A stretch of DNA of 30,657 nt from DATDOO01 sp035293245 (GTDB taxonomy: Bacteria; Pseudomonadota; Gammaproteobacteria; Methylococcales; Methylococcaceae): positions 1 through 30,657 of the forward strand of contig DATDOO010000308.1 in assembly GCA_035293245.1 (NCBI GenBank), read 5' to 3'. Below, piece after piece: positions 1 to 8,356 of the stretch (position 1 is the first letter of the stretch; every line of letters starts with the position of its first letter). Both the position numbers and the translations under genes were made by a program. A model generated the notes under the pieces. It saw only the letters and a program-made list of their open reading frames with translations. It made no database searches and was not told where the DNA came from.

Positions 1-536
1 ATGCCCGCGAACGGGGCGATAAGTCGGGTTTTCGCCAGCCGGGTGTCGTCCTGGCTGGCCGCCGCCCGCGACACCAGCCAGCGGGCATGGGTCTCGTCGT
101 ACTGCTGGGGGCTGGCGAGATTGCGCTTGCTGAGATTTTCCACCCGCTCGAAACTCAGCCGATCCAGCAATTCCTGGGCGCGGCTCTTCTCCAGCGCCGC
201 GCGCAATTCCGACGCATCCAGGTCGAACAGCGGCGCACCGGCTTCCACCCGCTGGCCTTCCTCGAAATGGATGTGCACCACCCTTCCCGAGATTTCCGGG
301 CTGACCAGCACCGACTCCGCGGCGCGCAAGCTGCCGAGCGCGTGGATGGAATCCTCCACCGAGCGTTTTTCGGGAAAAGCGGTCGCCACCCCGATCGGCG
401 GCGCGGCCTTGCCGGGGTTGGGCAAACCCGCCGGCGCGGCAGGCCCGCGCTGGCCGAGGAAATATCCGCCCAACACGGCCGCCAGCAACAACGGAATCCA
501 GATACGCCAGCCTGTCACGCGCTCCCCTTTGTCCAT
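1..536 (-). CDS. RND efflux periplasmic adaptor (HlyD/MFP family), partial at left edge
   Basis: This is the N-terminal part (about 178 residues) of a membrane-fusion/periplasmic adaptor, which links an inner-membrane RND pump to an outer-membrane channel. The sequence shows one N-terminal membrane anchor (WIPLLLAAVLGGYFLG), then the typical barrel-lipoyl segment with SVEDSIHALGSLRAAESVLVSP-type text, GRVVHIHFEEGQRVEAG and LFDLDASEL. A helical hairpin follows (ALEKSRAQELLDRL...) and the return strand begins at TRLIAPFAG, where the window ends. Two starts are possible: ATG at 536, which overlaps the upstream gene by 22 bases, or GTG at 518 (GTGA overlap with its stop), which has GGGGAG very close upstream. 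Overlap with the Nramp-like gene implies translational coupling. The pump gene is presumably beyond the left edge; substrate unknown. Confidence 0.85.
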   Translation of the reverse strand, partial: MDKGERVTGWRIWIPLLLAAVLGGYFLGQRGPAAPAGLPNPGKAAPPIGVATAFPEKRSVEDSIHALGSLRAAESVLVSPEISGRVVHIHFEEGQRVEAGAPLFDLDASELRAALEKSRAQELLDRLSFERVENLSKRNLASPQQYDETHARWLVSRAAASQDDTRLAKTRLIAPFAG

Positions 537-1948
537 AGGTACAAACCCGCCAAGGCGAGATAAACGGCAAAACACACGCCCAGCAGCCAGGCGCTGCGCC
601 CCGAAGGCCGAGCCCATACCGGCGCCTGGGCCGCCAGAAGACGATGATTCAGAAAATACAAGGCAATGGGAAAAACAACCGTGCCGGCGAAACCGATCAC
701 CGCGCTGAGCAGAATCAGCGGACCCGGGGCATCCAGCAGCATGGTGATGGAGGTGACGGCCGTCAACAATATCAGGAACAGATAATACCATGCGCGCGCA
801 TGCCACTTGCGGCTGCCCGGAAACAGGATCTGCACGATGTCCGCCTGGATGCGGCTGACCGCATCCACGGTGGCCAGCCAGGTGTCGGTCAAAAAGGCCG
901 CGGCCACGGCCAGGAACAGCAATCGACCGATCTCGCCCCAGCTCACCTCGAAAAAGCGGCTCTGCACCACGGCCAGTTCGTATTCGGTGGGCAGCAAGCC
1001 CTTGGGGAACAGCAAGGCCCAGGCCAGCAGGCAGGTCATCAGCGTGGTGAGAAGATTGCCGAACACGCCGATCGCCACATCCGCGTTCAAGTAGCGCCTC
1101 CACAGTTGCCAGCGCGCGCGGTTTGCGTCGCTGTCCGCGGGTAGGAAACCTTCGCTGGCGATGCTTTCCTCACGCCCCGCCAGCCCGGTGATGCGTCCGG
1201 TGTGCACCGCCATACCCGCGCCCTTGTCGCGCAGCCAGTAGGAATAAAACAGGATCCAGAAGCCGCCCAGACCGGCGAAAGCGATGGCGGTCAACAGCTT
1301 GGTCGCATCGTCCGCCTCCCAGGGGCGCGGCAGCGGACCCGCCGGGCCGAGCAGGCCGCGGAAAAACGAGGGCGTCGCCGACCAGACCTCCGGCTGGGCG
1401 CAGGCCCACAGCAGGCCGGCCACCGTCACCACGGCGACGCCTTTCATGAACGTCTCGATCGCCGTGTAAATCACCTTGCTGGCGAGAATCGCCAGCAGAA
1501 ATACCGCGATGGAGGAATAGCCCCAGAACAGGCTCTGGCCGCGCGGACTCCACCCTTCAGGGAAATGGGTCAGCGCCGCCAGCGCCGTGCCGCCCGCCGA
1601 GGCGAAGGCGCCGAACCAGAGAAACGACAGGGACATGAGCAGCCACAGGAAAATCCCCAGGCGTTTATCCAGGCGGAAGAAGCCGTGGAAAATGCTTTCG
1701 CCGGTCAGCAGGGTGTAACGGCCGATTTCCACGTTCAAGGGAAACTGCAACAGGCAGGCGGGAATCAGCAGGAACAGGAAAGTCAGCCCGTACTTGGCCA
1801 CCATGTACGGCCACCAGATCAGCTCGCCGCTGCCCTGGGCCAGGGCCATCCACACCACGCCGGGGCCCAGCGCCGCCCGCCAACCGGGAAAGCCGGGCAG
1901 GTCGCGGCGTTGCAAGCGGGAAAATCCGCTTTCCCCGCCCTGGGTCAT
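515..1948 (-). CDS. Nramp-like (SLC11-related) membrane transporter lacking the DPGN motif
   Basis: A 477-residue polytopic inner-membrane protein with about eleven hydrophobic segments. The N-terminal stretch ALGPGVVWMALAQGSGEL is laid out like Nramp transmembrane helix 1 (GPGLLVA...DPGN), but the metal-binding DPGN is replaced by GSGE. The segment AGLGGFWILFYSYWLRDKG sits where canonical Nramps carry the MPH motif. It therefore belongs to a divergent Nramp-related group rather than the classical Mn/Fe MntH transporters, and the transported ion cannot be stated. The start overlaps the purD stop as ATGA (1948/1945), so it is probably translated from the purD transcript, and its own end overlaps the efflux adaptor gene. 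An APC-superfamily transporter of other specificity is an alternative. Confidence 0.8.
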   Translation of the reverse strand: MTQGGESGFSRLQRRDLPGFPGWRAALGPGVVWMALAQGSGELIWWPYMVAKYGLTFLFLLIPACLLQFPLNVEIGRYTLLTGESIFHGFFRLDKRLGIFLWLLMSLSFLWFGAFASAGGTALAALTHFPEGWSPRGQSLFWGYSSIAVFLLAILASKVIYTAIETFMKGVAVVTVAGLLWACAQPEVWSATPSFFRGLLGPAGPLPRPWEADDATKLLTAIAFAGLGGFWILFYSYWLRDKGAGMAVHTGRITGLAGREESIASEGFLPADSDANRARWQLWRRYLNADVAIGVFGNLLTTLMTCLLAWALLFPKGLLPTEYELAVVQSRFFEVSWGEIGRLLFLAVAAAFLTDTWLATVDAVSRIQADIVQILFPGSRKWHARAWYYLFLILLTAVTSITMLLDAPGPLILLSAVIGFAGTVVFPIALYFLNHRLLAAQAPVWARPSGRSAWLLGVCFAVYLALAGLYLWTKGSA

Positions 1949-3231
1949 GGGCGTCCGATGGCTTTAAAGCCGATGTCGCGCCGGTAGTAGCAGTGCTCCC
2001 AGCGGACGCCGCGGGCCAAATCGTAAGCGCGGCGCTGCGCCTCAAGCACGTCCGTCCCCAGCGCGCAGGCGCACAATACCCGTCCGCCCGCGGTGACGAC
2101 TTGCCCGCCCTCTTCCCGCGTTCCGGCGTGGAAAACCTTGGCATCCGCCGGCTCGCGCGCCGGGTCCGGCAGGCCGGCGATCTCCTCGCCTTTCGGGTAG
2201 TCGAAGGGATAGCCCTCCGCCGCCAGCACCACGCCCAACGCGGCGCGGGAGTCCCATTCCGCCCGCGCCTCATCGAGCCGGCCAGCCAGCGCAGCGAAGC
2301 ACAGACTCACCAGGTCGCTCTTCAGGCGCATCAAAATCGGCTGGGTTTCCGGGTCGCCGAAGCGGCAGTTGAACTCCAGCACTTTCGGCGTGCCGTCCGG
2401 GGCGATCATCAAGCCGGCGTACAAAAAGCCCGTGTAGGGCGCCCCCTCCACCGCCATGCCCCGCAGAGTGGGTTCGATGACCTCGCGCATGGCCCGCGCG
2501 TGCACCTGGGGCGTCACCACCGGCGCCGGCGAATAGGCCCCCATGCCCCCGGTGTTGGGACCGAGGTCGCCGTCGTCGCGCGCCTTGTGATCCTGCGAAC
2601 TGGCCAAAGGCAAGGCATGAACGCCGTCGGCCATGACGATGAAACTGGCTTCCTCGCCGACCAGAAATTCTTCCACCACCACCCGGCTGCCGGCGTCACC
2701 GAAGGCGTTGCCGGAGAGCATGTCGTCGATGGCAGCCAGTGCCTCCGCTTCGGATTGGGCGACGATCACGCCTTTTCCGGCGGCCAGCCCGTCGGCCTTG
2801 ACCACGATGGGCGCACCCTTCTCGCGAACGTAAGCCTTGGCTGCTTCAGCGTCGCTGAACACCCGGTATTCCGCCGTAGGGATCGCATGGCGAGCGAAAA
2901 AGTCCTTGCAGAAGGCTTTCGAGCCTTCCAGTTGCGCGGCCTTTCGGGTGGGGCCGAAGATTTGCAGCCCCGCCGCGCGGAAGGCGTCCACCACGCCCCG
3001 TACCAGCGGCGCTTCGGGACCGACGATGGTCAGATCGATGGCGTTGTCCCTGGCGAAACCTAACAGCGCCTCCACATCCTCAGCGGCGATGGCCACGTTT
3101 TCCACCTTGGGCTCGCGTGCGGTGCCGGCGTTGCCGGGGGCGACGAACACCTGCTCCACGTGCGGCGACTGCGCGGTTTTCCAGGCCAGCGCGTGCTCGC
3201 GGCCGCCGCCGCCGATGACCAGAACCTTCAT
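1945..3231 (-). CDS. purD: Phosphoribosylamine-glycine ligase
   Basis: GAR synthetase (428 residues, the normal family length), a cytosolic enzyme joining phosphoribosylamine and glycine with ATP in purine synthesis. The sequence opens with the diagnostic MKVLVIGGGGREHALAWK and carries the ATP-grasp signatures VVKADGLAAGKGVIVA, DHKARDDGDLGPNTGGMGAYSPAP, GFLYAGLMI and VLEFNCRFGDPETQ. It starts 4 bases after the DedA gene stop and ends in an ATGA overlap with the Nramp-like gene, so DedA, purD, transporter and adaptor probably form one transcription unit. purH, the frequent partner of purD, is not in the window. Confidence 0.97.
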   Translation of the reverse strand: MKVLVIGGGGREHALAWKTAQSPHVEQVFVAPGNAGTAREPKVENVAIAAEDVEALLGFARDNAIDLTIVGPEAPLVRGVVDAFRAAGLQIFGPTRKAAQLEGSKAFCKDFFARHAIPTAEYRVFSDAEAAKAYVREKGAPIVVKADGLAAGKGVIVAQSEAEALAAIDDMLSGNAFGDAGSRVVVEEFLVGEEASFIVMADGVHALPLASSQDHKARDDGDLGPNTGGMGAYSPAPVVTPQVHARAMREVIEPTLRGMAVEGAPYTGFLYAGLMIAPDGTPKVLEFNCRFGDPETQPILMRLKSDLVSLCFAALAGRLDEARAEWDSRAALGVVLAAEGYPFDYPKGEEIAGLPDPAREPADAKVFHAGTREEGGQVVTAGGRVLCACALGTDVLEAQRRAYDLARGVRWEHCYYRRDIGFKAIGRP

Positions 3232-3235
3232 GGTC

Positions 3236-3889
3236 TCAACTCTCCGCCTGGCCGGACAGGCGCCGGGCGCGCAGGAATTCGATGACCACCGGCACCAGGG
3301 AAACGACGATGATGGCCACGATGACCAGCGAAAAGCGCTCGCGTACCGCCGGCAGGTTGCCGAAAAAATAGCCTCCGCCCAGCAGCAACACGCACCACAG
3401 AAAGGCGCCGGAGACGTTGTAAGCGGCGAAACGTGCGTAGGACATCCGGCCGATGCCGGCCACGAAGGGCGCGAAGGTGCGGATGATGGGGATGAAGCGC
3501 GCCAGCACGATGGTCTTGCCGCCGTGCCGCCGGTAAAAATCCTGCGTCCTCTGCAAATGCTCCTGGTTCAGCCAGCGCAGCTTGCCGGAGAACGCGACGG
3601 GACCGACGAATCCGCCGAACCCGTAATTCAGGGAGTCGCCGAGCACCGCAGCGAGAAACAGTGTGGCGAACAGCGCCAGAGGATCAAGCGCACCGAACCC
3701 GGCCAGCGTCCCTGCCGCGAACAACAGCGAATCGCCGGGCAGGAACGGCGTGACCACCACGCCGGTTTCCAGGAACACGATCAGGAACAGAATCGCCAGG
3801 GTCCAAACGCCGTAGTCCTGCACCAGGCCGGTGAGATGTTTGTCGAGATGCAGTACGAGGTCCACGAGGGTGGAGAACAGGTCCATCAT
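3236..3889 (-). CDS. DedA family (VTT domain) inner-membrane protein
   Basis: A 217-residue membrane protein of the DedA/SNARE-associated family, whose members include flippases of undecaprenyl phosphate and polar lipids and are needed for envelope homeostasis. The family signatures are visible: ETGVVVTPFLPGDSLLFAAG near residue 40, FGGFVGPVAFSGK, and the conserved RFIPIIRTFAPFVAGIGRM segment, followed by two C-terminal helices. Two adjacent ATG codons (3889 and 3886) are possible starts, and neither has a strong Shine-Dalgarno sequence. It lies 4 bases before purD and 85 bases after the c-di-GMP gene. The exact lipid substrate cannot be read from the sequence. Confidence 0.93.
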   Translation of the reverse strand: MMDLFSTLVDLVLHLDKHLTGLVQDYGVWTLAILFLIVFLETGVVVTPFLPGDSLLFAAGTLAGFGALDPLALFATLFLAAVLGDSLNYGFGGFVGPVAFSGKLRWLNQEHLQRTQDFYRRHGGKTIVLARFIPIIRTFAPFVAGIGRMSYARFAAYNVSGAFLWCVLLLGGGYFFGNLPAVRERFSLVIVAIIVVSLVPVVIEFLRARRLSGQAES

Positions 3890-3951
3890 TGAATATCCGG
3901 GAAGGAAGAACGGGGGCGCGAATCGAAGCGCGTCGGGTGAGCCATTCTACC

Positions 3952-3967
3952 AAAGCCCGGAGCGGGC
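3952..3967 (-). terminator. Possible weak intrinsic terminator after the PAS-GGDEF-EAL gene
   Basis: On the minus strand a GC-only 5-bp stem (GCCCG with CGGGC, loop CTC) is followed by TTTGGT, a few bases past the stop of the c-di-GMP gene. The stem is short and the T tract is interrupted, so termination would be partial at best. Confidence 0.35.
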
Positions 3968-3974
3968 GTGACGA

Positions 3975-6719
3975 TCAGCCGAGGGTCCGCCCACCCCCGG
4001 AAATATAGCGCTGGACAAATTCGGCGGGCGGCATCGGCCGGGCGAGATAAAAGCCCTGTGCGGCCTTACAACCCTCGCCCCTCAGGTAATCCAGTTGCTC
4101 GACGGTTTCGACGCCCTCGGCGACGGTGGAAAGCGACAACGCGTGAGCCATCTGGACGATGGCGCGCACCAAGGCCGCGCCCTCGGCATTGTGCGGAAGG
4201 TCGCGCACAAAGGACTGGTCAATCTTCAACTGGTCCATCTCCAGCCGGCGCAAATAACTGAGGCTCGAGTACCCGGTACCGAAATCGTCCAGAGATAGCT
4301 TTACGCCCATGCCCTTGAGGCAGCGCAGGCTTTCCATGACGCCGGCCGCATCCTGCAGAAGGAGAGATTCGGTCAATTCCAGTTCCAGGCAGGCAGGTTC
4401 CAGGCCGGTCTCGCGCAACGCGGCGTCGACCATCTCGACCACCTGGCCGCGCTTGAACTGCAAAGCGGACAGATTGACGGCGACGCTGCATGCGGACAAA
4501 CCCTGCGCGCGCCACGCGACGGCCTGGCGGCAGGCTTCACGCAGAACCCATTCGCCGATCGGCACGATCAGCCCGGAGTCTTCGGCGATGGGAATGAATT
4601 CACCGGGAGGAATCCAGCCCATCTCCGGACTCTTCCAGCGCAGCAGCGCTTCCGCGCCGACGAGCCGGCCCCCGGCCAGATCGATCTGCGGCTGGTAGTG
4701 CAGCTGGAACTCACCCCGCTCCAGGGCCCGACGCAGCGCGCTTTCCAGCTTCACGCGCGTGGACGCGGCAAAATTCATCTGCTCGGTGTGGAAACGGTAG
4801 GTGTTGCGGCCGCTTTCCTTGGCGTAATACATGGCGGTATCGGCCTTTTTCATCAGCGTGGCGATGTCCGCGCCATCGTCGGGATAAATGGCGATGCCGA
4901 TGCTGAAACTGGTCACCAGGCTGTGGCTGCCGATCTCGAACGGCCGTTGCAGCGCGTCGAGAATCTTGTTGGCGACCCCGGCCACCGCATCCGTCCCACT
5001 CGCCTCGTCCAGGACGATGATGAACTCGTCCCCGCCCTGGCGGCACACCGTATCGGTCTCGCGCACGCAAACCAGCAAGCGCTGGGCGATACCCTGCAGC
5101 AAGCGGTCGCCGATCTCGTGGCCCAAAGAATCGTTGATGGCCTTGAAGCGATCGAGATCGAGAAACAACAGCCCCAGCTTGCCGCCGGCGCGAACCGCAC
5201 GCGCGACGGCCTGCGCAAAACGGTCGTCGAGCAGACAGCGGTTCGGCAGGTGGGTGAGCGGGTCGTGCCGGGCGAGGTATTCGATTTTGTCCTGCGCGGC
5301 CTTGAACTCGGAGATGTCGGAGAAAATGCCGACATAATGGGTGATTCGGCCGGTTTCATCGCGGACATCGCTGATGCTCAACCATTCCGGATAATACTCG
5401 CCGTTCTTGCGGCGGTTCCAGATTTCCCCTTGCCAGTGCCCCGCGGCCACCAGTTCGCGCCACATGTTCCGGTAGAATTCCGCAGCCTGTAGTCCCGACG
5501 ACAACATGCTCGGGTGCCCGCCGAGCACTTCGTCGGGCGTGTAGCCGGTAATCCCGGTGAACGAGCGGTTGACCGACAGGATGCGCGTATCGGCGTCGGT
5601 GATGAGAATCGCCTCGCGGCTGAACTCGAAAACCTGGGCGAACAGGCGCAACTGCCCCTCGGTTTGCTTGTCGCCGGTGACATCCATCCACGCGCCGACC
5701 ACTTCCGCCGGCTCCCCGTTGTCGCCGGTCACGACCACGTGCGAATCGCGAACCCAGAAGTAGTGGCCATCACGGTGGAGGAAGCGGTATTCGAGGGTCA
5801 GGGCGCCTTTTTCCAGGACTTCCGGCAGTCCGGCGCAGACCCGGTCCCGGTCGTCCGGATGCAAGCGCCGCCGCCACAGAGCGGGATCGGCACGCCACTC
5901 CTGGACGGAGAATCCCGACAGCCGGCCGATGCTCTCGCTGATGAACCCCTGGCGATTGGGGCTCTCCGGAGCCGATCCCGGCGGCAGCGGCATGCTGTAC
6001 ACCGCCGCGGGACTCACGTCCAGAATCTGCCGCAGCTTGCGCTCGGAGCGCTTGCGATCGCCGATGTCGTCGACGATGGCCTGCATGTAGGTTGCGCCGC
6101 CGGATTCGATGAGGCGGACGCAGACTTCCACCGGAAACGCCTCGCCGTTGGCGCGCAGGTGTTCGCTCTCCAGGCGCAGGCTCTCCCCAAGACGCAGCGC
6201 TTGCAAAGCACCGTTGAATAACTCCCGTTTTGCTGGGGCGACGAGGTCTCCCAGCGACCTTCCCGGCAATCCGCCACGCCCGTGGCCATAAGCCGCGGCG
6301 GCCGCATCGTTGGCTTCCACGATGCGCCCGCTGTCGTCCATCAACAGGATGGTGTCGTTGGCATACTTGCTCAGATAGTCGAAATGCCGGATCAACGCCT
6401 GCCGCTCCGATTCCGCCTTGAGCAACGCCGCCCGGCTGCGAGCCTGCACGCCGCGCCACCCAAGCAATAGGGCCAGGACAACGCCGGCAAAGGCCAGCCC
6501 GAACGACGCCTTGACGGCGAGCGGAATCAGGGAAGCATCGATGGGAAGCGCGGCGAGTGCGAGGCGATAACTCCATATGCCCCCAGCCAGGACGCCGGCC
6601 GACAGCACGGACACCAGCGCCCACGGCAAGCGGCCCGAAGCCCGTGCCGGCGGCAAATCAACTCCCATGCACACACCCGCAGCCCTGCCCCAAAGGCCAT
6701 TCGCCGAAGGAAACGGCAT
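3975..6719 (-). CDS. Membrane PAS-PAS-PAS-GGDEF-EAL cyclic-di-GMP signalling protein
   Basis: A 914-residue inner-membrane sensor that probably makes and/or degrades cyclic di-GMP. Order: two transmembrane helices (about 33-55 and 65-88), PAS (about 110-230), PAS/PAC (232-355, with FLHRDGHYFWVRD), PAS/PAC (360-480, NRSFTGITGY), GGDEF (485-645) and EAL (655-905). The GGDEF active site is intact (GGDEF at 562-566) and preceded five residues earlier by an RxxD inhibitory site (RETD, 553-556). The EAL domain keeps EALLRW (E690), ELTES, DDFGTGYSS, LKIDQSFV and AEGVET, so both activities look possible. Start chosen at 6719, the longest frame; an ATG at 6668 (MGVDLPP) is equally credible because neither has a clear Shine-Dalgarno. 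It is divergent from the Nudix gene. The signal sensed is unknown. Confidence 0.95.
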   Translation of the reverse strand: MPFPSANGLWGRAAGVCMGVDLPPARASGRLPWALVSVLSAGVLAGGIWSYRLALAALPIDASLIPLAVKASFGLAFAGVVLALLLGWRGVQARSRAALLKAESERQALIRHFDYLSKYANDTILLMDDSGRIVEANDAAAAAYGHGRGGLPGRSLGDLVAPAKRELFNGALQALRLGESLRLESEHLRANGEAFPVEVCVRLIESGGATYMQAIVDDIGDRKRSERKLRQILDVSPAAVYSMPLPPGSAPESPNRQGFISESIGRLSGFSVQEWRADPALWRRRLHPDDRDRVCAGLPEVLEKGALTLEYRFLHRDGHYFWVRDSHVVVTGDNGEPAEVVGAWMDVTGDKQTEGQLRLFAQVFEFSREAILITDADTRILSVNRSFTGITGYTPDEVLGGHPSMLSSGLQAAEFYRNMWRELVAAGHWQGEIWNRRKNGEYYPEWLSISDVRDETGRITHYVGIFSDISEFKAAQDKIEYLARHDPLTHLPNRCLLDDRFAQAVARAVRAGGKLGLLFLDLDRFKAINDSLGHEIGDRLLQGIAQRLLVCVRETDTVCRQGGDEFIIVLDEASGTDAVAGVANKILDALQRPFEIGSHSLVTSFSIGIAIYPDDGADIATLMKKADTAMYYAKESGRNTYRFHTEQMNFAASTRVKLESALRRALERGEFQLHYQPQIDLAGGRLVGAEALLRWKSPEMGWIPPGEFIPIAEDSGLIVPIGEWVLREACRQAVAWRAQGLSACSVAVNLSALQFKRGQVVEMVDAALRETGLEPACLELELTESLLLQDAAGVMESLRCLKGMGVKLSLDDFGTGYSSLSYLRRLEMDQLKIDQSFVRDLPHNAEGAALVRAIVQMAHALSLSTVAEGVETVEQLDYLRGEGCKAAQGFYLARPMPPAEFVQRYISGGGRTLG

Positions 6720-6778
6720 CGAACCACAATAGGAGAGGCTGCAAGGAACGCGGAGGGCGATTTGTCATTATTCGGGTC

Positions 6779-6808
6779 GGCCGGGTTAAACTGACGCAGT
6801 TTCCGGCC
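6779..6808. promoter_or_regulatory. Interrupted inverted repeat in the divergent intergenic region
   Basis: The arms GGCCGG and CCGGCC enclose a second perfect pair, AAACTG and CAGTTT, separated by ACG, with a 3-base bulge on one side. It lies between the divergent c-di-GMP gene and the Nudix gene. There is no T run on either side, so an operator or RNA hairpin is more likely than a terminator. Function is not known. Confidence 0.35.
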
Positions 6809-6874
6809 CGCACGCTTCCCTGTCTATTGTACGAAAGTACGATTTTTCCTACATTTCACCCGCGCATTACTGTC

Positions 6875-7414
6875 ATGAAATTCTGCGGTCACTGCGGCGC
6901 TCCGGTGCGCCAGGGCATCCCCGAGGGCGACAATCGCGCCCGCCACATTTGCGACGCCTGTGGGGCGATTCATTATCGGAATCCCAAGATCATCGCTGGC
7001 TGCATCCCGTTGTGGGAGGGACGCATTCTGCTCTGCCGGCGCGCCATCGAGCCGCGCTTAGGGTTCTGGACTTTGCCCGCCGGCTTCATGGAAGAAGGCG
7101 AAACGCTCGCCGAAGCGGCCGCGCGCGAAACGCGGGAGGAAGCCTGCGCCGAGGTGCGCATCCTCGGCCTTCACACCCTGTTCAGCGTCACCCACGTCTC
7201 GCAGATCCACGCCCTGTTCCGCGGCGAGATCGTCGGCGGGCGCTTTGCGCCGGGAACGGAGAGCCTGGAGACGCAACTCTTTTCCGAAGAGGAAATTCCC
7301 TGGGACGACTTGGCTTTCCGCACCGTGCGCCGCACCCTGCACCTGTTCCTCGAAGACCGGCGCGGCGGCAAGTTCGGCGTGCACATCGAGGATTTGCCGC
7401 CGCCGCCCACCTGA
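6875..7414 (+). CDS. Zinc-ribbon Nudix hydrolase
   Basis: A 179-residue cytosolic pyrophosphohydrolase of the Nudix superfamily, which cleaves nucleoside diphosphates linked to another group (ADP-ribose or NADH-like substrates are common in this subgroup). The N-terminus has a zinc ribbon (C4, C7, C26, C29). The Nudix box spans residues 70-92: GFMEEGE, seven residues, then RETREEAC; the usual late glycine of the box is replaced by Cys91. The NudC-specific SQPWPFP motif is absent, so it is not NADH pyrophosphatase NudC. The start is the ATG directly before the zinc ribbon; the open frame continues upstream but that part is not conserved-looking. No obvious Shine-Dalgarno. Confidence 0.92.
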   Translation: MKFCGHCGAPVRQGIPEGDNRARHICDACGAIHYRNPKIIAGCIPLWEGRILLCRRAIEPRLGFWTLPAGFMEEGETLAEAAARETREEACAEVRILGLHTLFSVTHVSQIHALFRGEIVGGRFAPGTESLETQLFSEEEIPWDDLAFRTVRRTLHLFLEDRRGGKFGVHIEDLPPPPT

Positions 7415-7443
7415 TCCCCCGCCAATCCACGTGAAAGTCGCGC

Positions 7444-7477
7444 AGCCCCTCTCCCAGGGAGACGGAGGGGGCGAGGG
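7444..7477. repeat. Degenerate CCCTCTCCC-type palindrome
   Basis: Between the Nudix gene and surE a short imperfect inverted repeat (CCCCTCTCCC... GGAGGGGGCGAGGG) resembles the CCCTCTCCC/GGGAGAGGG intergenic repeats seen in many high-GC proteobacteria. Only one decayed copy is in the window. No gene is seen in the rest of this 151-base gap. Confidence 0.3.
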
Positions 7478-7565
7478 AAACCTGCTTTCGTGATCGAGGG
7501 CGGCGAGTCGCCGTGACCGTTGGTAGAATAGCGGGTCATTCAGTCCCTTAGCGCGGTTCTTCTCC

Positions 7566-8333
7566 ATGCACATCCTGCTCAGCAACGACGACGGCTACGC
7601 GGCGCGCGGCCTGGCCTGCCTGGCGGATGCATTGCGGGTTTACGCGGAACTGTCGATCGTCGCGCCGGAACGCAACCGCAGCGGCGCGAGCAATTCTCTG
7701 ACCCTGGAGCGGCCGTTGCGCGCCAACCGGGCGGACAACGGCTTCATCAAAGTGGATGGCACGCCCACCGACTGCGTGCACCTGGCGATCACCGGCTTGC
7801 TGGAACGGGAACCGGATATGGTATTCGCCGGCATCAACCATGGCGCCAACCTCGGCGACGACGTGCTCTATTCCGGCACCGTGGCCGCTGCCATGGAGGG
7901 GCGCTACCTCGGCCTCCCCGCCGTGGCGATTTCCCTGGCCGCGCCCTCCTCCGGCGGCGGGGTGCACTTCGAGACCGCGAGCTGGGCTGCGCAGGAACTG
8001 TTACGGCAAATCCGCCAGCATCCCCTCCCAGCCGACAGCATCCTCAACGTCAACGTCCCCGACCTGTCCCTGGGGGAATTGCGCGGCTGGCGCGCCACGC
8101 GCCTGGGACAGCGCCACAAGGCGGAAGGGGTGATCCGCTCCCACGACCCGCGCGGCCGGGAGATTTTCTGGATAGGCCCCGCCGGTCCGGAAGCGGACGC
8201 GGGACCGGGCACCGACTTCCACGCCATCCGCGAAGGCTGCGTCTCGGTTACGCCGTTGCGCATCGATCTGACCCGCTACGACAGCATCGACGCCCTGTCC
8301 GCCTGGCTGCCGCAAGAGACGCCGCAAGGATGA
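7566..8333 (+). CDS. surE: 5'/3'-nucleotidase SurE
   Basis: A 255-residue metal-dependent nucleoside monophosphate phosphatase (survival protein SurE). The family motifs are all present: MHILLSNDDGYAARGL with the metal-binding Asp pair, PERNRSGASNSLTL, VDGTPTDCVHLA, FAGINHGANLGDDVLYSGTVAAAMEG and ILNVNVPD. The length is normal. It is followed after 23 bases by pcm, the classic stationary-phase surE-pcm pairing; nlpD and rpoS, which often follow, are absent here. The start is the ATG that begins the conserved N-terminus; the upstream region lacks a strong Shine-Dalgarno. Confidence 0.97.
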   Translation: MHILLSNDDGYAARGLACLADALRVYAELSIVAPERNRSGASNSLTLERPLRANRADNGFIKVDGTPTDCVHLAITGLLEREPDMVFAGINHGANLGDDVLYSGTVAAAMEGRYLGLPAVAISLAAPSSGGGVHFETASWAAQELLRQIRQHPLPADSILNVNVPDLSLGELRGWRATRLGQRHKAEGVIRSHDPRGREIFWIGPAGPEADAGPGTDFHAIREGCVSVTPLRIDLTRYDSIDALSAWLPQETPQG

Positions 8334-8343
8334 ATCAGCGGCT

Positions 8344-8349
8344 GGAAGG
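8344..8349 (+). promoter_or_regulatory. Ribosome binding site deciding the pcm start
   Basis: GGAAGG lies 7 bases before ATG at 8357, while the upstream in-frame ATG at 8330 (ATGA overlap with surE) has its only purine-rich stretch directly abutting it. Conservation of the N-terminus agrees with 8357. Confidence 0.6.
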
Positions 8350-8356
8350 CATCGGC

